The translations under genes were made by a program, and so were the position numbers. Positions 1 through 10,500 of a DNA stretch of 64,000 bases are shown piece by piece (the first letter of the stretch is position 1; every line of letters begins with the position of its first letter). Below the pieces are notes generated by a model, which saw only the letters and a list, made by a program, of their open reading frames with translations, ran no database searches and was not told the DNA's origin. Location of the stretch: assembly GCA_050258755.1 (NCBI GenBank), contig JBLMZI010000006.1, positions 248,001 through 312,000 on the forward strand. Direction: 5' to 3'. The DNA is from JBLMZI01 sp050258755 (GTDB taxonomy: Bacteria > Bacillota > Syntrophomonadia > Syntrophomonadales > DTU052).

Positions 1-2049
1 GGCATCAACAGCACGCTGGATGCGGTCATCGGACCGCTTAACGTAGCCGCCGAGTATGTCGACCGGATCAGCAAAGGTGACATTCCGCCCAGGATCACTG
101 ACGTATATCACGGTGACTTCAATGAAATTAAGAACAATCTGAACAACTGCATCGACATCATGAACGGTCTGGTCAGGGAAACCAACGGGCTGATTCAGTC
201 CATCCAGGAAGGCCGGCTCGACACCCGCGGCAATGCCGCGCAGTTTATCGGCAGTTGGGGAGAATTGGTCGGGGGCATAAACCGCCTGATCGACGCCTTT
301 GTCGGCCCGATCAACGTCACCGCCGAGTATGTCGACCGGATCAGCAAGGGTGATATTCCGCCCAAGATCACTGACACCTATTACGGCGATTACAATGAGA
401 TCAAAAACAATCTGAACAACTGTATCGATAGCATGAATGGCCTGCTTTCAGAAACCTGCACCATGATCCAGGCGGTCGAGGACGGCAAACTGGATGTGCG
501 CGGAAATGCCGCTCAGTTTACCGGCGGCTGGGCCGAGCTGATCACAGGGATCAACCACCTGATTGATGCCTTTGTCGGTCCATTTAACATGGCTGCCGAT
601 TATATTGACAAGATCAGCATCGGTAATATTCCGGGCAAGATCACGGACGCGTACAATGGCGATTTTAACGCAATCAAAAACAACCTGAACCAATGCATCG
701 ATGCCATCTCCCTGATGGTGGCCGAAATCGGCCGGACCATCCAGGCTGGCAGAGAAGGTGCGCTCTCGGTCCGAGCGGAATCGGAAACCTCTCAGGGGGT
801 CTACCGGAAAATCCTGCGCGGCATCAACGATACTTTGGACGCGGTGATTCAGCCAGTAAGAGAAGCTTCCGGCGTGCTGCAGGAAATGTCCCGCGGCAAC
901 CTGAAAACCAGGGTTGAAGGAGACTACAAAGGCGATCATGCCGAGATTAAGAACGCGCTCAACGCCACCACCACAGCCTTATCGAGCTATATCTCGGAGA
1001 TCACGCGCATCCTGACCGAGATGTCACAAGGTAACCTGAATCTGACGGTGACCGGCGATTTCCGGGGCGATTTCGCGGAAATCAAACAAGCCATGAATGC
1101 CATACTGCACTCCCTGAATGAAATGCTCGGGCAAATGAATTCGGCGGCGGAACAGGTTGCCGCCGGGGCCGAGCAGGTCGCCCGCTCCGCTCAGGCCTTG
1201 TCTCAGGCCTCATCAGAACAGGCTGCCGCGGTGGAACAAACGACCGCCGCAATGACCCAGATCGGGGCCCAGACCAAACAGAACGCGCTGAATGCCAGCC
1301 AAGCCAACGAACTGGCCAATAATGCCCGCGAAAACGCCGGTCAGGGCAACGAACAGATGCATACGATGCTCAAGGCCATGGAGGAAATCAACAACTCCTC
1401 CAACAACATCTCTAAAATCATCAAGGTCATCGACGAGATTGCCTTCCAGACCAACATTCTGGCCCTAAACGCTGCGGTCGAAGCCGCACGAGCCGGCCAG
1501 CACGGCAAGGGCTTCGCGGTGGTCGCAGAAGAAGTCCGGAACCTGGCCGCCCGCAGCGCCAATGCCGCAAAGGAAACGACCGCGCTGATCGAAGGATCGA
1601 TGAAAAAGGTCGAATTTGGCACCCAGATTGCCAACGAAACGGCCGGCGCACTCAACAAGATTGTCGAAGGCGTCACCAGTGCGGCCGAATTGGTTGGCGA
1701 TATCGCAAAGGCATCCAATGAGCAGGCGACCGGCATTATCCAGGTCAATCAAGGCATTGGACAGGTTGCGCAGGTCACCCAGATGAATACCGCCACCGCA
1801 CAGCAAAGCGCGGCGGCCTCTGAAGAGATGGCCAGTCAGGCCGAAACCCTGCGCACCATGATCGGACAGTTCAGCCTGCGAAGCGGTTCCGGATCACCGC
1901 TGGGACGCTCCGACAATTCCGATATCATGCGAATGGTTGAGGATATGATTGACCGCAAGACCCGCATGCCGATCCCGGAAAGCCGGCCCGCTGTGGCGGC
2001 CTCCAGAGTTCATATTTCGCTGGATGACGCCGATTTCGGCAAGTACTGA
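1..2049 (+). CDS. Methyl-accepting chemotaxis protein with poly-HAMP array (5' end outside window)
   Basis: The reading frame is open from base 1, so the N-terminus, including any sensor and membrane segments, lies upstream. The visible part begins with at least eight consecutive HAMP-like modules of about 45 residues, alternating between an 'EYVDRISKGDIP' type and an 'EDGKLDVRGN' type, so that a pair repeats every 90 residues (270 bases). The pairs around bases 18, 288 and 558 are nearly identical at DNA level, which suggests recent internal duplication. The C-terminal half is a standard receptor signalling hairpin with the conserved tip EIAFQTNILALNAAVEAARA (about 1437-1500), which contacts CheA and CheW. 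Poly-HAMP arrays are known to relay conformational signals in receptors. This is the first gene of a signalling block on the same strand and is followed by a terminator. The family call is secure; the ligand is unknown. Confidence 0.93.
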   Translation, partial: GINSTLDAVIGPLNVAAEYVDRISKGDIPPRITDVYHGDFNEIKNNLNNCIDIMNGLVRETNGLIQSIQEGRLDTRGNAAQFIGSWGELVGGINRLIDAFVGPINVTAEYVDRISKGDIPPKITDTYYGDYNEIKNNLNNCIDSMNGLLSETCTMIQAVEDGKLDVRGNAAQFTGGWAELITGINHLIDAFVGPFNMAADYIDKISIGNIPGKITDAYNGDFNAIKNNLNQCIDAISLMVAEIGRTIQAGREGALSVRAESETSQGVYRKILRGINDTLDAVIQPVREASGVLQEMSRGNLKTRVEGDYKGDHAEIKNALNATTTALSSYISEITRILTEMSQGNLNLTVTGDFRGDFAEIKQAMNAILHSLNEMLGQMNSAAEQVAAGAEQVARSAQALSQASSEQAAAVEQTTAAMTQIGAQTKQNALNASQANELANNARENAGQGNEQMHTMLKAMEEINNSSNNISKIIKVIDEIAFQTNILALNAAVEAARAGQHGKGFAVVAEEVRNLAARSANAAKETTALIEGSMKKVEFGTQIANETAGALNKIVEGVTSAAELVGDIAKASNEQATGIIQVNQGIGQVAQVTQMNTATAQQSAAASEEMASQAETLRTMIGQFSLRSGSGSPLGRSDNSDIMRMVEDMIDRKTRMPIPESRPAVAASRVHISLDDADFGKY

Positions 2050-2055
2050 TACCCT

Positions 2056-2104
2056 GCGGGAGAAGCCTGAAGCATCCGGGCTTCTCCCGCTTCCCCCTTT
2101 TTTC
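2056..2104 (+). terminator. Rho-independent terminator after the chemoreceptor
   Basis: A perfect 12-bp stem (GCGGGAGAAGCC, 2056-2067, with its complement at 2079-2090) is followed by a C/T-rich run ending in TTTTTT. It separates the chemoreceptor from the HD-GYP gene. The next bases up to 2250 hold several GCCGGC inverted repeats but no recognisable riboswitch. Confidence 0.85.
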
Positions 2105-2250
2105 GAACCGATACTCGCTTAATGCGCTTGCCATTCGATGGAGGAGTTACTAAAAAGAAAGCCGGCAAAAAGCCGGCCACCGGCAATGATCCCGCCAACA
2201 GCCGGCCACACGCTGACTGACGCGGGTTTTCCGGAGAAAGGAGTACGCAG

Positions 2251-3741
2251 ATGAAACAGATGCACCCTTTTTCGCCGGAACAGAGTCCATCCGGTCCGGA
2301 TTTGGCGGGTCCAGAGCAGGACCCGCCTTGGACCCTCTCCGCCAATCCGCTGGCGCATTCGCCCAGCGGTAAACCGGCGGATGCATATCGGATTCTGCTG
2401 GATACCCTGGCTAAATCCCTGCAGCCTTTTTTTGCTGCTGACGCCCACGGCCGGGTCTTTTTGTGCAACCAGGCCTACCATACCCTGACCGGCGCGGATG
2501 TCAGCGACTTGTCCGGTGATCAATGGGATTTAACCGTTACAGCTCCCGAAAACCGGAGCATGACCATTGAAACCTTCGAACGCGTGCACAGCAGCGGCCT
2601 CCCAATCCGAATTGAGAAGGACTACGTTCACCAGAACGGACTGCGCCTTCCCGTTGAAGTAATGCTGCATCAGGTTCGGACCGACAGTAACAAAGTGTTG
2701 TTTCATTATGGGCTGGTCAACAGCCTGTACCAGAAAAAATCACTTGAACAAGCCGCTTTGCGCAGTGAAGTAAAGTACCGCAGGTTCTTTGACAATGCCA
2801 AGGAAATGATTTATGTCTGTGCCGGTGACGGCCGGCTGGTCGACGCAAACCAGACCTTGCTGGACCGCCTGGGATATGTCCGTTCCGGCATTCGCAAGCT
2901 GACTTTAGACGATATCTACGCCGATTCCGAGCAGCGGGATGCTATCCTGGCGGCACTCAGTGTTTCAGGCTTTGTCCGCGATTTGCCAGTGCGGATCCGG
3001 CAGTTCGAGTCAGGGGATCTGGAAGGCGTCTTGACTGCGGTCGTCTATGACGAGCCACCCTATCGCCTGGCGGGACATCAGGCGTTTATCCAGGATATCA
3101 GCGAAAACACGCACATTCGCGCCGAGTTGGAGACCAGCTTGAACAAACTGCAGAAAGCAATGGAAGACATCATTCACGCGATGGCATCCACCCTTGAAAT
3201 GCGCGATGCGTACACCGCCGGTCACCAGGCACGGGTGGCCCGGTATGCCGATTTGATCGCTGCCGAGCTCGATGTACCTGAATCCTCGCGCCAGGTGGTC
3301 CGGATGGCCGCTATGATTCATGATATCGGGAAAATCTACGTTCCAGCCGAAATTCTGAGCAAACCTGGAAAAATAACCGATTTGGAATATGCGCTGATAA
3401 AGACGCATCCGCAGGTCGGCTATGATATTCTGAAGAACATCGATTTCCCCTGGCCGATCGCGGATACGGTATTGCAGCACCACGAACGGCTGGACGGCTC
3501 CGGCTACCCCCAGGGATTATCCGGCGACCAGATTCTGCCGGAAGCCCGAATTGTAGCCATTGCTGACGTCGTCGAAGCCATGTGTTCGCACCGGCCCTAC
3601 CGGCCGGCCCTGGCGATTCGTGCCTGTGTAAAAGAGATTGTCGGCAAAAGCGGAGTCTGGTACGATCCGGATATGGTCAAGGCCTGCTGTTCGCTGATCG
3701 AACGGGGCGCCTTTGATTCCCCGTCAAAGGCTGCAGAATAA
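2251..3741 (+). CDS. PAS-PAS-HD-GYP protein, probable cyclic-di-GMP phosphodiesterase
   Basis: A 496-residue cytoplasmic protein. Residues about 45-160 and 175-290 look like two PAS sensor domains; the second contains the typical FFDNAKEMIYVCAGDGRLVDAN start. Residues about 300-480 form an HD-GYP domain with the metal-binding H357-D358 in MIHDIGKIYVP and the signature HHERLDGSGYP (from H410). HD-GYP enzymes hydrolyse c-di-GMP to GMP or pGpG, and all signature residues are present, so activity is expected. The start is fixed by AAAGGAG at 2237-2243, eight bases before the ATG. It lies between a chemoreceptor and a hybrid histidine kinase, which suggests that c-di-GMP output is tied to this sensory block. 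The PAS ligand cannot be told from sequence. Confidence 0.9.
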   Translation: MKQMHPFSPEQSPSGPDLAGPEQDPPWTLSANPLAHSPSGKPADAYRILLDTLAKSLQPFFAADAHGRVFLCNQAYHTLTGADVSDLSGDQWDLTVTAPENRSMTIETFERVHSSGLPIRIEKDYVHQNGLRLPVEVMLHQVRTDSNKVLFHYGLVNSLYQKKSLEQAALRSEVKYRRFFDNAKEMIYVCAGDGRLVDANQTLLDRLGYVRSGIRKLTLDDIYADSEQRDAILAALSVSGFVRDLPVRIRQFESGDLEGVLTAVVYDEPPYRLAGHQAFIQDISENTHIRAELETSLNKLQKAMEDIIHAMASTLEMRDAYTAGHQARVARYADLIAAELDVPESSRQVVRMAAMIHDIGKIYVPAEILSKPGKITDLEYALIKTHPQVGYDILKNIDFPWPIADTVLQHHERLDGSGYPQGLSGDQILPEARIVAIADVVEAMCSHRPYRPALAIRACVKEIVGKSGVWYDPDMVKACCSLIERGAFDSPSKAAE

Positions 3742-3888
3742 GCTTTTTGACCAGGGTTTTTCTCCCAGGACAACGATTGCGGCCGTTCCGAACCACGGAA
3801 TGGCCGCCGACGAAAGATTGAATGCAGTTTTTACGGCAGTTGATATTTGCAAGGTATCCACCATTTTGTTTGCAAAGGAGGAAAGGCA

Positions 3889-6210
3889 ATGGCCAGCTCG
3901 CTTCAGGTTCTCCTGGTCGAAGACCATATCGATGATGCGGATCTGATCAAGCGTGAGATCAAGCGCGGCGGGTATGAGATTGCCTTGACACGGGTAGAAG
4001 ACCGGGCCGCTTTCAAAAAGGCTTTGACGTCGCAGGACTGGGACATTATCCTGTCCGACCATATGCTGCCTCATTTCAGCTCCGAACAGGCCCTATCCAT
4101 CCTCCACGAATCCGGGAAGGACATTCCCTTTATCATCGTCTCGGGCGAGATCGGTGATGAACTTGCCGTAACGGCAATGCGCAAGGGCTGCCAGGACTAC
4201 ATCATGAAAGACAACCTGAACCGCCTGGTCCCAGCCATTCAGCGTGAAATTCAGGAGGCCGATTTTCGCCGCCGGCACGCCGCCATGGCCCAGCAGCTCG
4301 AAATGGAAAAGGGGCTGTTCGCGGTAACCCTGCGCAGTATCGGTGATGGTGTCATCATTACCGATCCGAACGGCCAGATCATGTTTTTAAACAGTACAGC
4401 CGAACGATTGACGGCCTGGCCGGCGGAGGAAGCGGTGGGCTGCCCGGTCACCGAGGTTTTCAGACTTTTGGATCCGCTGACCGGTTTGAAGGCCCCAAAT
4501 CCAATCGAACAGGTCGTTGCCACCGGGCAGGTGGTAGGACTGGCCAAAGATACGATCCTGATCGCCCGGGACGGCAAACAGCAGTATGTTTCGGCCAGCA
4601 ATGCGCCGATACCCGGGGAAAAAGGAAGCCTGCGCGGCGTCGTCGTCGTGTTCCGGGATATTTCGGCTATGAAGGCTGCCGAGGAGGAACTGCTGCAGGC
4701 CAAGGACGCGGCTGAAACCGCGGATCGATACAAAACTCAATTTCTCGCGAATGTCAGCCACGAAATCCGCACCCCGTTGAACGGGATTATCGGGATGACC
4801 AGCCTGACCATGCTGTCCGAACTCAACCCCGAACAGCGGGAAAATCTTGAACTGATTGCGACTTCGGCCCGTTCGCTGCTGCGGATTATCGACGACCTCC
4901 TCGACCTGTCAAAAATCGAAGCGGGACGGGTTGAAATCAAATCGGTGGTCTTTGACCTTTCGCTTCTGATCGCTGGGTTAATGCGCCCGCACGCGATTCA
5001 GTGCAGCATGAAGGGCCTGGAACTGAAATACCATATCGAAGACGATGTTCCGGTTCATTTGTATGGCGATCCGGACCGTTTGGGCCAAATCTTGAACAAC
5101 CTGCTCTCTAATGGCATTAAGTTTACCGAACAGGGCGCTCTGTCCCTGTCGGTGCACTGCCTTCGGTGTGAAGGCGGGAATGCCACGCTTCAGTTCATTT
5201 TAAACGACACCGGGATCGGGATTGCCGAGACGGAAATGCCCAAACTCTTTCGAAGTTTCAGTCAGGTGGACGGTTCATATACCCGAAAATATGGCGGAAC
5301 CGGCCTGGGGCTGGTGATTTCGAAACAGCTGGTGGAATTGATGGGCGGAACCATCGGCGTAGCAAGCCAGAAAGGCGTTGGCAGCACCTTTTCGTTCACG
5401 CTTCGTTTTGAAGTAAAAGAAGTTGCGGCCGCTCCCGCCGAAAAGCGCGCTTTGGGGATGATCATGGCCGCCCCGGCACCCCTGAATATCCTTCTCGCCG
5501 AAGATGACAACATCAACCGCATGGTGGTGGCCCGGCTGCTGTCCCGCATGGGCCACCGGGTGGAAGAAGCGACCAACGGCTTTGAAGTCCTTGAAAAGCT
5601 CGAAAAACGGCCGTTCGATCTGATTCTGATGGATATCCAAATGCCAGGTATGGACGGCATGGAAACCTCCAGGCGTATTCGGAAGATGGAAAGTACCGGG
5701 AAGAGCCGGATTCCCATCGTGGCGCTTACCGCCCACGCGGTTCAGGGAGACCGTGAACGATTCCTTGCGGCCGGCATGGACGACTATATCGCCAAGCCGT
5801 TTCGGCTGGATGATATCGTTGAAGCCATCGACCGCCTGGCGGGCAGTAAATACGATGGGAACACACCGCCTTCACGCCCGGTCCAGGCCGCTGATTTTGG
5901 CGCGCTGCTCGATTACGTGGACGGAGATCGCGCGTTCATGCTGGAACTGCTCAACATCTTCGCCGAGGATGCTCAGGAAAAAATCCAGGCCTTGCAGTTG
6001 GCCGTGGCAAGCGGCGATTGGGACGAGGCGAGCCGGATCAATCATCTGGTTGCCGGTTCGAGCGCCCATGTTTTTGCCTTTGGAATTCAGCAGTCAACTG
6101 TCATGCTGTCCCGGGCCTTAAAAGAAAAATCACTTGTCACCGCAAACGCCGCGCTGGACCAAATGGCAGCCTGCTATGTGGATCTGGTCGAAAAAATTCA
6201 ACGTTTGTAA
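3889..6210 (+). CDS. Hybrid sensor histidine kinase: REC-PAS-HisKA-HATPase-REC-HPt
   Basis: 773 residues from the ATG at 3889, which has AAAGGAGG seven bases upstream; the frame is open further 5' but lacks an equally good start. Domains in order: an N-terminal receiver with acceptor D57 in LSDHMLP; a PAS domain (about 140-265); HisKA with the phospho-accepting H291 in NVSHEIRTPLNG; a HATPase domain with N, G1 and G2 boxes; a second receiver with D582 in LMDIQMPGMDG; and a C-terminal HPt domain with H719 in NHLVAGSS. In this HPt the lysine usual after the histidine (HxLKG) is alanine. No membrane segments are visible, so the kinase is cytoplasmic and its first receiver probably receives input from another kinase. 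A four-step phosphorelay is possible, with the CheY-like protein encoded 13 bases downstream as a likely final acceptor (inference). Confidence 0.93.
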   Translation: MASSLQVLLVEDHIDDADLIKREIKRGGYEIALTRVEDRAAFKKALTSQDWDIILSDHMLPHFSSEQALSILHESGKDIPFIIVSGEIGDELAVTAMRKGCQDYIMKDNLNRLVPAIQREIQEADFRRRHAAMAQQLEMEKGLFAVTLRSIGDGVIITDPNGQIMFLNSTAERLTAWPAEEAVGCPVTEVFRLLDPLTGLKAPNPIEQVVATGQVVGLAKDTILIARDGKQQYVSASNAPIPGEKGSLRGVVVVFRDISAMKAAEEELLQAKDAAETADRYKTQFLANVSHEIRTPLNGIIGMTSLTMLSELNPEQRENLELIATSARSLLRIIDDLLDLSKIEAGRVEIKSVVFDLSLLIAGLMRPHAIQCSMKGLELKYHIEDDVPVHLYGDPDRLGQILNNLLSNGIKFTEQGALSLSVHCLRCEGGNATLQFILNDTGIGIAETEMPKLFRSFSQVDGSYTRKYGGTGLGLVISKQLVELMGGTIGVASQKGVGSTFSFTLRFEVKEVAAAPAEKRALGMIMAAPAPLNILLAEDDNINRMVVARLLSRMGHRVEEATNGFEVLEKLEKRPFDLILMDIQMPGMDGMETSRRIRKMESTGKSRIPIVALTAHAVQGDRERFLAAGMDDYIAKPFRLDDIVEAIDRLAGSKYDGNTPPSRPVQAADFGALLDYVDGDRAFMLELLNIFAEDAQEKIQALQLAVASGDWDEASRINHLVAGSSAHVFAFGIQQSTVMLSRALKEKSLVTANAALDQMAACYVDLVEKIQRL

Positions 6211-6223
6211 GGGAGGAAGACCT

Positions 6224-6634
6224 ATGCGCATACTGATCGCGGAAGACGACATGGTCAGCCGGAAATTCATCTCAAAATTTCTATCCAATTATGGAGACTG
6301 TGATGTAACCGTCGACGGCATGGAAACACTCAAAGCCTTTTTAATGGCCTGGAACGAAGGTCGCCCTTATGATCTGGTTTGTCTGGACATCATGATGCCG
6401 AAACTGGACGGCCTGACCACATTGAAACGGATTCGGGACCTGGAAAAGGCGAAAAGCGTACCGGAAGCGGGCCGCGTCAAAATTATCATGACAACGGTTT
6501 TAAACGACACCGACAGCATTCTGGAGGCGTTCAAGCTCGGCTGCGAAGGCTATGCCGCCAAGCCGATCGATACCCAAAAATTCATTGAGGTGATTGACAA
6601 ATTGGGGCTTCGAAATCCCGAAACCGCCAATTAG
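6224..6634 (+). CDS. Single-domain CheY-like response regulator
   Basis: 136 residues comprising one receiver domain: an acidic pocket at the N-terminus (LIAEDD), acceptor D55 in LDIMMPKLDG, and the conserved lysine in AAKPID. No output domain follows. The ATG at 6224 has GGGAGGA a few bases upstream and lies 13 bases after the hybrid kinase, so the two are co-transcribed. The likely role is phosphate acceptor from the HPt domain of the preceding kinase, acting through protein-protein contact. The lack of an effector domain fits either a motor/CheA-type partner or a phosphate sink. Confidence 0.9.
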   Translation: MRILIAEDDMVSRKFISKFLSNYGDCDVTVDGMETLKAFLMAWNEGRPYDLVCLDIMMPKLDGLTTLKRIRDLEKAKSVPEAGRVKIIMTTVLNDTDSILEAFKLGCEGYAAKPIDTQKFIEVIDKLGLRNPETAN

Positions 6635-6741
6635 AACCGCATGTTAAAACCGTCGCAAAGAAGGACAACTCGGATTCATCGTCGAACTCTCTAAAATCAT
6701 TTGCTGCCTCGATCTTCACAACCGGCGGAAAGGCTGTCCCA

Positions 6742-7443
6742 ATGGCAAACGAAACCATTCTCGTCGTCGACGATGAATCCGAAATCAGAGAACTCATCCG
6801 ATTGTACCTCACCCGGGAAGGCTTTACCGTTCTCGAAGCCGACCATGCGCTGGCCGGACTGGCACTGGCTGATTCCCATCATCCGGATTTGATCGTTCTC
6901 GACGTCCTGCTTCCAGACATGGACGGCATAGAAACCTGCCAGGAACTTCGCAAGAAGAGCTCTATTCCGGTTCTGTTTTTAAGCTGCAAGGGAGAGGATG
7001 TCGATAAAGTCCTCGGGCTCACCGTGGGCGGAGACGATTACATCACCAAACCTTTCAGCCCAACCGAACTGGTCGCTCGGGTCAAATCCCACCTGAGACG
7101 CAGCCGTCTTCACTCTTCAGTGTCGGCGGAAAAGGCTACCTTGAGCTTCCCCGGACTGGTGATCGACTTGAACAGCGGGGTGGTCCTGGTCGACAATCAG
7201 CCGGTCATCCTCTCCGGTAAAGAATTCAAAATCCTGGTTTTGCTGGCCCAGAACCCGAACCAGGTTTTCAGCCTGGAGCAGATTTATCAGCAGCTTTGGA
7301 GCACCGACAGCTTTTCCGATCTGCGCACCGTTATGGTTCACATCAGCAATTTGCGAAAGAAAATCGAGCCTGATCCTTCAAAGCCTCGATATATTCATAC
7401 AATGCGCGGCTTTGGGTACAAATTCAGCCCGGAAAAAAAATAA
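6742..7443 (+). CDS. OmpR/PhoB-family response regulator transcription factor
   Basis: 233 residues: an N-terminal receiver (acidic pair DDE, acceptor Asp in IVLDVLLPDMDG, Lys in ITKPFSP) and a C-terminal winged helix ending with the family-typical RKKIEPDP...TMRGFGYKF. It binds DNA as a dimer after phosphorylation. It lies about 110 bases after the CheY-like gene and 58 bases before the 7TMR-DISM kinase, so that kinase is its probable partner. The ribosome binding site is weak (GGAAAGG, about 8 bases upstream). The regulated genes cannot be deduced. Confidence 0.93.
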   Translation: MANETILVVDDESEIRELIRLYLTREGFTVLEADHALAGLALADSHHPDLIVLDVLLPDMDGIETCQELRKKSSIPVLFLSCKGEDVDKVLGLTVGGDDYITKPFSPTELVARVKSHLRRSRLHSSVSAEKATLSFPGLVIDLNSGVVLVDNQPVILSGKEFKILVLLAQNPNQVFSLEQIYQQLWSTDSFSDLRTVMVHISNLRKKIEPDPSKPRYIHTMRGFGYKFSPEKK

Positions 7444-7501
7444 TCCAGGCCCGGACCCAAGTGGTAAGTCCCACTGCTGTCTTGATCGGAGCTGACTTTT
7501 C

Positions 7502-10500
7502 ATGGCGAACCGCACGCGATCACGCTGGATACGATCTGTCATATTGGCCGCGGTGCTGGTCTCAATCGTTTTTTTCCCGTTCAAACTCAGCGCGCCAGCG
7601 CCTACCATAGCCCGAGCGAAAGCCGGGGAGCTCGACATCTCGGGTGTTTCGTTCCAGGATGCCAGCCTGATCTCCCTGCAGGGCCAGTGGACGTTTTACT
7701 GGAAACAATTGCTCTCTCCGGCGGCGCTTCAACGCGGCGAAGGCAAGCCCAACGGATGGATGACCCTGCCCGACACCTGGAACGATCACATCGTAAACGG
7801 CAAACCGCTTCCCGGGCCCGGATACGCAACATTTCGTCTGCTCATCCAACTGCCTCCGGGTACTGATCAGGAACTGGGACTGCGGGTTCCCCCGGCCTAC
7901 ACCGCTTATAAAATCTGGGTGAACGGCAAAACCGCGTCAGCCGGCCAGGTCAGTTCTACAGCCCGCGATATCAAACCCGGTTATCTGGTCAACACGATTT
8001 ATTTCTGGCCTAAGAACAATCAGGTTGAAATTGTTCTTCAAGTCGCGAACACCGAGCATCAAAGAGGCGGACCGTGGCAGCGGATTTTGTTTGGTACGGC
8101 TGATCAGATTACGAACCACCATGACCGCGAAATGCTTTTGGAATCGTCACTCTTCGGGGCCTTCCTGATCATCGGCCTGTATCATCTCTGGTTGTATTAT
8201 CTGCGGCGCAAGGACATTGCGCCCCTGTATTTTGGACTTTTCTGCATTCTCTTCGGGCTGCGGGTCCTGCTCCTGGGAGAGGCGCTTTTTTATCAAATCC
8301 TGCCTAACCTGCCCTGGGAGGTCGGCATCAAAACCGAGTTTATATCGTATTACCTGGGGGTTCCCCTCTTCACCCAATTTATCTACGGTCTGTTCCAGCA
8401 GGATATGCCCCGGCGTTCGGTCATTGCCACCTGGACCCTGACCATTCCTTTTGTTCTGCTGACCTTGTTTGGGGCGGCCCGGGATTACTCGGGAACACTT
8501 CCCTATTTTCAAATGCTGACCACCATCCCGCTGGTTTTCGTGACGATTTCCATCGGACGGGCGATTTGGAACCGCCGGGAAGGCGCCGCAACCATTGGCT
8601 TGGGTTGCCTGCTGTTCTCGATGACCATCATCAACGACATCCTATACTTTCAGGAAAAGGTCGCCTGGGGCACCATTTCGCAGTATGGTTTTCTTTTCTT
8701 TGTGCTGATCCAATCCGCGGTCATTTCAACCCGGTATGCCAAAGCCTATGCGAACATTGAAGAAATCTCGGAAAAACTACTTACCATGGACCGCCTGAAA
8801 GACGAGTTCCTTAATAAAACCTCCGACGAACTCCGAAGTCCGCTGAATACGGTCATTGATCTCGCGGAGACCACCTTGAAGGGTGCCAGCGAGAACCTGA
8901 ACGCCACGCAAAAAACCAATCTTTCAATGATCATAACCACCGGCGGCCGCTTGATCGATCTGGTGAACAACCTGCTCGATTATACCCGGCTGCGCAATAG
9001 CGACCTGACCCTTCGCATCGAACCGGTCGACATCCGCCAGATCGTGGATGTGGTCTTTCTTCTGTACCGACCGGTTGCCCCCCACCGGATCCGGCTGACA
9101 AATGATGTCCCATATCATTTGCCGCTGGCCGCCGCAGACGAAAGCCGCCTGCATCAGATCTTCAGTACCTTAATCAATTATCTGCTCCGGGAAAACGCCG
9201 CCGGAATCATTTCTATTTCGGCCGAGGCAATCGAAAGCACCATTCAAATCCGAATTCAGCACTCCGGACTGGATCGTTTTCGGGATGACGTATTGCAGAT
9301 TCTGCACCGTGACGCGCTTGCGGACCTGGACAATGGTGTTCGGTTTGACGATCAATGGGCCGGGTTGGCTTTTGGCATCGCACGCGGTCTGATCGAGCTG
9401 CATGGTGGTTCCATCCGCACTTTGGAAGGACTTGATACTGGCATCGCTTTCGAAGTAACCCTGCCCGCTTCAGAGGTTGCCCGGCAAATCGCCGTTAGCT
9501 GGACCGACGTTCCGGAACAATCCGGTCAGTCGGAAGAACCGGCCCTGGATGCGATATCCGAAGCGCATGCCCGTATTCTAATCGCTGATGACGACCCGAT
9601 CATGCTCCGAATATTAACCCATCAGTTAACGATGGAGGGATATACCGTCGTTTCGGCCACCAACGGTTTTGAAATCCTGGACCGTATCGAGCCGCTTTCC
9701 GAAGCGCCTTTCGACCTGGTCATGATCGACGCTTCCATGCCCGGCATTTCCGGTTATGAAGTCTGTACCCGGATTCGAACCCGGCACAGCTTGACCGAAC
9801 TGCCGGTTTTGATTCTCATTGCCTCTTACTCGGCGGACAATATTCTGGCCGCTTTCGCTGCCGGCGCCAATGACTTTGTCAGCAAACCATACGACCGGCA
9901 GATTCTGCTGGCCCGGGTCAAGATGCTGCTTGAGCTTCGGAAAGCGACCGCCCGGGAAAGCGCGGGCGCGAAGGAACTGGAGCAGCTAAACCTGAAAATG
10001 CGCGAATTTACCGGGGATCTGGAGTTAAAAGTCCGCGAACGCACCATCGCCCTGGAGCGGTCCAATCTGGTGCTTGCCCGAATGAATGACGACCTGACCC
10101 GGATGGAAATGTCCCGAAGCCGGTTGTTATCAAATATCTCTCACGACCTGCGCACCCCGATGACGCTGATTCGGGGCTATCTTGAAGCCATCCTGGACGG
10201 CGTTGTGACTGATTCTGAACAGACGGAAAAGTACCTGCAGATCATTCACAACCGGATCATGGATATTATCCGCATCACCGGAGAATTGTTTGAACTGACC
10301 CAGCTCGAATCCCGTCTGGTCACACTTAATACCCAATCTGTTCTGGTCGCAGAACTGATGCGCCGGGTGCATGCGACTTACTTACTGGATGTGGAAGCCG
10401 CCGGCGGCATCCTGAAGCTTGAACTTCCATCGGATATCGCGGCTGCTGGAATCCGGGTCGACATTGACCTGAATAAAATGGACCGCGTATTTGCCAACCT

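Noticed and set aside
2110..2250. Possible c-di-GMP riboswitch before the HD-GYP gene
   Set aside because: GCCGGC repeats can fold, but none of the conserved GEMM-type core sequences were found.
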